From Spirochaetes bacterium ADurb.Bin110 (GTDB lineage: Bacteria > Spirochaetota > Spirochaetia > Treponematales > Rectinemataceae), in assembly GCA_002070755.1 (NCBI GenBank), contig MWDY01000243.1, positions 1 to 7,414 on the forward strand: a stretch of 7,414 bases of DNA, in the 5' to 3' direction. Numbering within the stretch: position 1 is the stretch's first letter; each line of letters begins with the position of its first letter. The notes below the pieces were generated by a model, which saw only the letters and a list, made by a program, of their open reading frames with translations, was not told where the DNA came from and did no database searches. Below are positions 5,367 to 7,414 of the stretch, one piece after another. The translations under genes and the position numbers were made by a program.

Positions 5367-7268
5367 ATGCCAAGCTATACCTTCAAAACTGAGGTCAACC
5401 AACTTCTCGACCTCATAACACATTCGCTCTATTCGCACAAAGAAGTCTTCTTGCGCGAGCTGGTTTCGAATGCATCGGATGCGATCGATAGGCTCAAGTA
5501 CCTGACGGTTTCGGACGATGCCTTCAAGACTCTCAACTTCGAACCACGCATCACTGTGACGCTGGACGAAGAGGCCAAGACTATTACCGTCTCGGACAAT
5601 GGAATTGGAATGGACCTACAGGAGCTCGCTGACAATCTAGGAACTATCGCCCGGTCCGGCACGAGAGCCTTTCTGGAACAGCTCGCGGAAAACGAGCGCA
5701 AAGCATCGAATCTGATTGGCCAGTTCGGGGTCGGTTTCTATTCGGCCTTTATGATTGCAGATCAGATCGAAGTAGTCAGCCTCAAGGCAGGTGCCGATAA
5801 GGCTTTTGTCTGGAAGAGCGATGGCAAGACTGGTTTCGATATAGAACCAGCCGTACGAGCCGGCTTTGGAACAGATGTTATTATACATGTCAATGAGGAA
5901 GGAGAGGAATTTCTCTCCCGCTGGAGACTAGAAGAGCTTCTCAAGCGATATTCTAATCACATCGCCTGGCCAATTCACCTTGTATCCAAAGAGAAGACCT
6001 ATGCAAAGGATCCCGCAAAGGCCGAAACCAAGATCGTAGACGAGCAGGTCAATAGTGCCAGTGCTCTCTGGCGCCGCCCCAAGTCGGAGCTCACCGACAA
6101 AGACTATATCGACTTTTATAAATCTCTGACTGGCGATGAGAAAGACCCTCTTCTCTGGATTCACACAAAGGCAGAAGGAACAATAGAATATACATCGCTC
6201 TTGTATATCCCTTCTCATGTCCCTGCTGACTTATACATTCCAACTCATGAGCAAGGAATAAAACTCTATGTAAAGCGGGTATTTATAACCGATAGAGAGC
6301 TCCAGATTCTGCCTCCCTATTTTCGCTTTGTGCGAGGCATAATCGATTCGGACGATCTGCCTCTAAATGTAAGCCGAGAGATGCTGCAGCACAACCGAGT
6401 CATGATGACCATACAACAAGCGACGCTCAAGAAGTTATTCAGTGAGCTTGAACAGCTTGCCGATACCAATCTCGAAAAATTCAACACCTTTGTTTCGCTA
6501 TTCAATCCTCAAATCAAGGAAGGAATTCTTTCTGATTGGTCTAATCGCGAGTCGCTCCTTAAGCTCGTCCGCTTCAAGAGCACTGCGGTAGAAGGTTGGA
6601 CCAGCCTTGCGGACTATAAGGCTCGAGCTGGGGAAAATCGAAAGACAATCTACTTTCTCACAGGAGAAAATGAAGCGCGCTTGAGAGCTTCGCCGCTCCT
6701 CGAGGCTTTTTCCGAAAAGGGAATCGAAGTGCTCCTCGGTACTGACGAGATAGATGAACTCGCCTTTAGCGGCATAGGGGAGTTCGAAGGCATGCAGTTC
6801 AAGAATGTTCAGCAAGTGGATGCAGAAGATGAATTGGGATCCTCAAAAGCCAAAGGCCAGGACGAAAAAGAAGGTAAGAAAGCCATCGCGATTCTAAAAA
6901 AAGTGCTCGGCGATCGGGTAAAAGACGTAAGGCTTTCTAAGAGGCTCGATAAAAGCCCTTCCTGCGTAGTTTTCGACAAGGATGAGCCTACTCCAGCCTT
7001 CCGAAAACTTATGGAACGCCTGACCAATGAGCCGATGCCCGAATCTAAGCCTATCCTCGAGATAAATGCTGGGCATCCACTTGTAGAGCGCCTTGTAATG
7101 CTCGATACTCGAAAAGAGCTAAGCGGCGGAGATATCGATGTTGTGCAAGAGCTCGAGGACCTAGCCTATGTGCTCTTCTATGAGGCCATGATGGCTGAGG
7201 GAGAACACTTCGAGGTGCCACATGACTTTGGAGAGCGGCTCAATAGGCTGCTTGCAAAAGAAAGCTAA
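5367..7268 (+). CDS. htpG: HtpG, bacterial Hsp90 molecular chaperone
   Basis: A 633-residue cytosolic ATP-dependent chaperone of the Hsp90 family (E. coli HtpG has 624 residues). The N-terminal GHKL ATPase domain shows the helix HKEVFLRELVSNASDAIDRL (24-43) with catalytic E31 and Mg/ATP-binding N35, then DNGIGM (77-82) with the adenine-contacting D77, the lid segment GTIARSGTRAF (92-102) and GQFGVGFYSAF (118-128). The middle domain carries YFRFVRGIIDSDDLPLNVSRE, where R337 matches the gamma-phosphate-sensing arginine (E. coli R336). A short charged linker (about 490-510, rich in K/E/D) leads to the C-terminal dimerisation domain, which ends without an MEEVD tail, as expected in bacteria. ATG at 5367 is preceded by AGGAG (5354-5358) with an 8-nt gap. 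It is complete, with all key residues intact. It probably reads on into the rlmE-like gene. Confidence 0.98.
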   Translation: MPSYTFKTEVNQLLDLITHSLYSHKEVFLRELVSNASDAIDRLKYLTVSDDAFKTLNFEPRITVTLDEEAKTITVSDNGIGMDLQELADNLGTIARSGTRAFLEQLAENERKASNLIGQFGVGFYSAFMIADQIEVVSLKAGADKAFVWKSDGKTGFDIEPAVRAGFGTDVIIHVNEEGEEFLSRWRLEELLKRYSNHIAWPIHLVSKEKTYAKDPAKAETKIVDEQVNSASALWRRPKSELTDKDYIDFYKSLTGDEKDPLLWIHTKAEGTIEYTSLLYIPSHVPADLYIPTHEQGIKLYVKRVFITDRELQILPPYFRFVRGIIDSDDLPLNVSREMLQHNRVMMTIQQATLKKLFSELEQLADTNLEKFNTFVSLFNPQIKEGILSDWSNRESLLKLVRFKSTAVEGWTSLADYKARAGENRKTIYFLTGENEARLRASPLLEAFSEKGIEVLLGTDEIDELAFSGIGEFEGMQFKNVQQVDAEDELGSSKAKGQDEKEGKKAIAILKKVLGDRVKDVRLSKRLDKSPSCVVFDKDEPTPAFRKLMERLTNEPMPESKPILEINAGHPLVERLVMLDTRKELSGGDIDVVQELEDLAYVLFYEAMMAEGEHFEVPHDFGERLNRLLAKES

Positions 7269-7361
7269 TACACTCAGCGACGCTATCAAGGCATCGGAGG
7301 CAATGCCTCATAAGCGCTCAGCCGCGTGTGCTTCATCAATAGAAGCCCTCTGAGGACAGCT
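7269..7361 (+). other. Gap between htpG and the next gene; weak hairpin, no terminator
   Basis: A short stem GAGGC/GCCTC (7297-7301 and 7305-7309, 3-nt loop) is not followed by a T run, so it does not look like an intrinsic terminator. The gap is open in the +1 frame relative to htpG: a 43-codon frame from ATG 7222 (GAGG six bases upstream) ends at TGA 7351-7353, which overlaps the ribosome binding site of the next gene. I leave it as a candidate only. Confidence 0.4.
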
Positions 7362-7414
7362 ATGGCAGAATATGCCCGTCCCGATTATTGGACACTCCGC
7401 GCAAAAAAAGAAGG
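7362..7414 (+). CDS. Probable 23S rRNA uridine 2'-O-methyltransferase (RlmE/FtsJ-like), first 17 codons only
   Basis: The ATG at 7362 follows a GAGGA site (7352-7356) by 5 nt and opens a frame reading MAEYARPDYWTLRAKKE before the right edge. The pattern of an aromatic residue after PD, followed by a basic R-A-K-x-E-G run, is the usual beginning of RlmE/RrmJ proteins, where it leads into an ARSxYKL segment; that part lies beyond the window (the last two bases, GG, fit a following glycine). Those enzymes methylate the ribose of U2552 in the 23S rRNA A-loop, using S-adenosylmethionine. The identification rests on only 17 residues, so another gene is possible, and the symbol is withheld. It lies 93 bp downstream of htpG on the same strand, likely in the same transcript. 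Confidence 0.55.
   Translation, partial: MAEYARPDYWTLRAKKE

Noticed and set aside
7290..7309. Intrinsic terminator after htpG
   Set aside because: The GAGGC/GCCTC stem is only 5 bp and has no following T tract; the next gene probably shares the transcript.

Overview
The window reads as ordinary chromosomal DNA of a bacterium with two membranes, of moderate G+C. The best guess is a spirochaete of the Treponema/Rectinema type. This rests on protein style and gene company: an ABC nucleoside-type binding protein of the BMP (basic membrane protein) family, a bactofilin next to a membrane-anchored M23 peptidase, a PSP1/RicT-like protein, and the N-terminal style of the RlmE-like start at the right edge. 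It is an inference; there is no rRNA or other decisive marker. I see no mobile element, CRISPR array, tRNA or rRNA.

Layout. Bases 1-432 (minus) hold the N-terminal 144 codons of a BMP-family periplasmic substrate-binding protein that runs off the left edge. A 177-bp divergent promoter region (433-609) separates it from aspS (610-2379, plus), a complete bacterial-type aspartyl-tRNA synthetase. aspS converges on a three-gene minus-strand cluster that is transcribed from right to left: an M23 peptidase (5075-4029, GTG start), a bactofilin (4036-3698, overlapping the peptidase by 8 bp) and a PSP1-domain protein (3624-2419). A second divergent region (5076-5366) carries a 16-bp direct repeat and a promoter for htpG (5367-7268, plus). 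The first 17 codons of a probable rlmE begin at 7362 and run off the right edge.

How the genes work together. The peptidase and bactofilin are translationally coupled and form a recognised kind of cell-shape module: a cytoplasmic bactofilin polymer positions a membrane-bound peptidoglycan endopeptidase. The PSP1 protein downstream carries the paired CxxxxCC signature of the RicT/YaaT family, which in Bacillus subtilis works with RNase Y. Here its N-terminal region appears to be interrupted by an insert containing eight pentapeptide repeats. AspS and HtpG are housekeeping genes. AspS has a histidine at a position linked to relaxed tRNA specificity, so it may also make Asp-tRNA(Asn).

The most unusual items are the repeat-bearing insert in the PSP1 protein, the joining of PSP1 to the peptidase-bactofilin pair, the tandem 16-bp repeat upstream of htpG, and the predicted almost leaderless aspS transcript. 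None amounts to a clearly new system on sequence alone.
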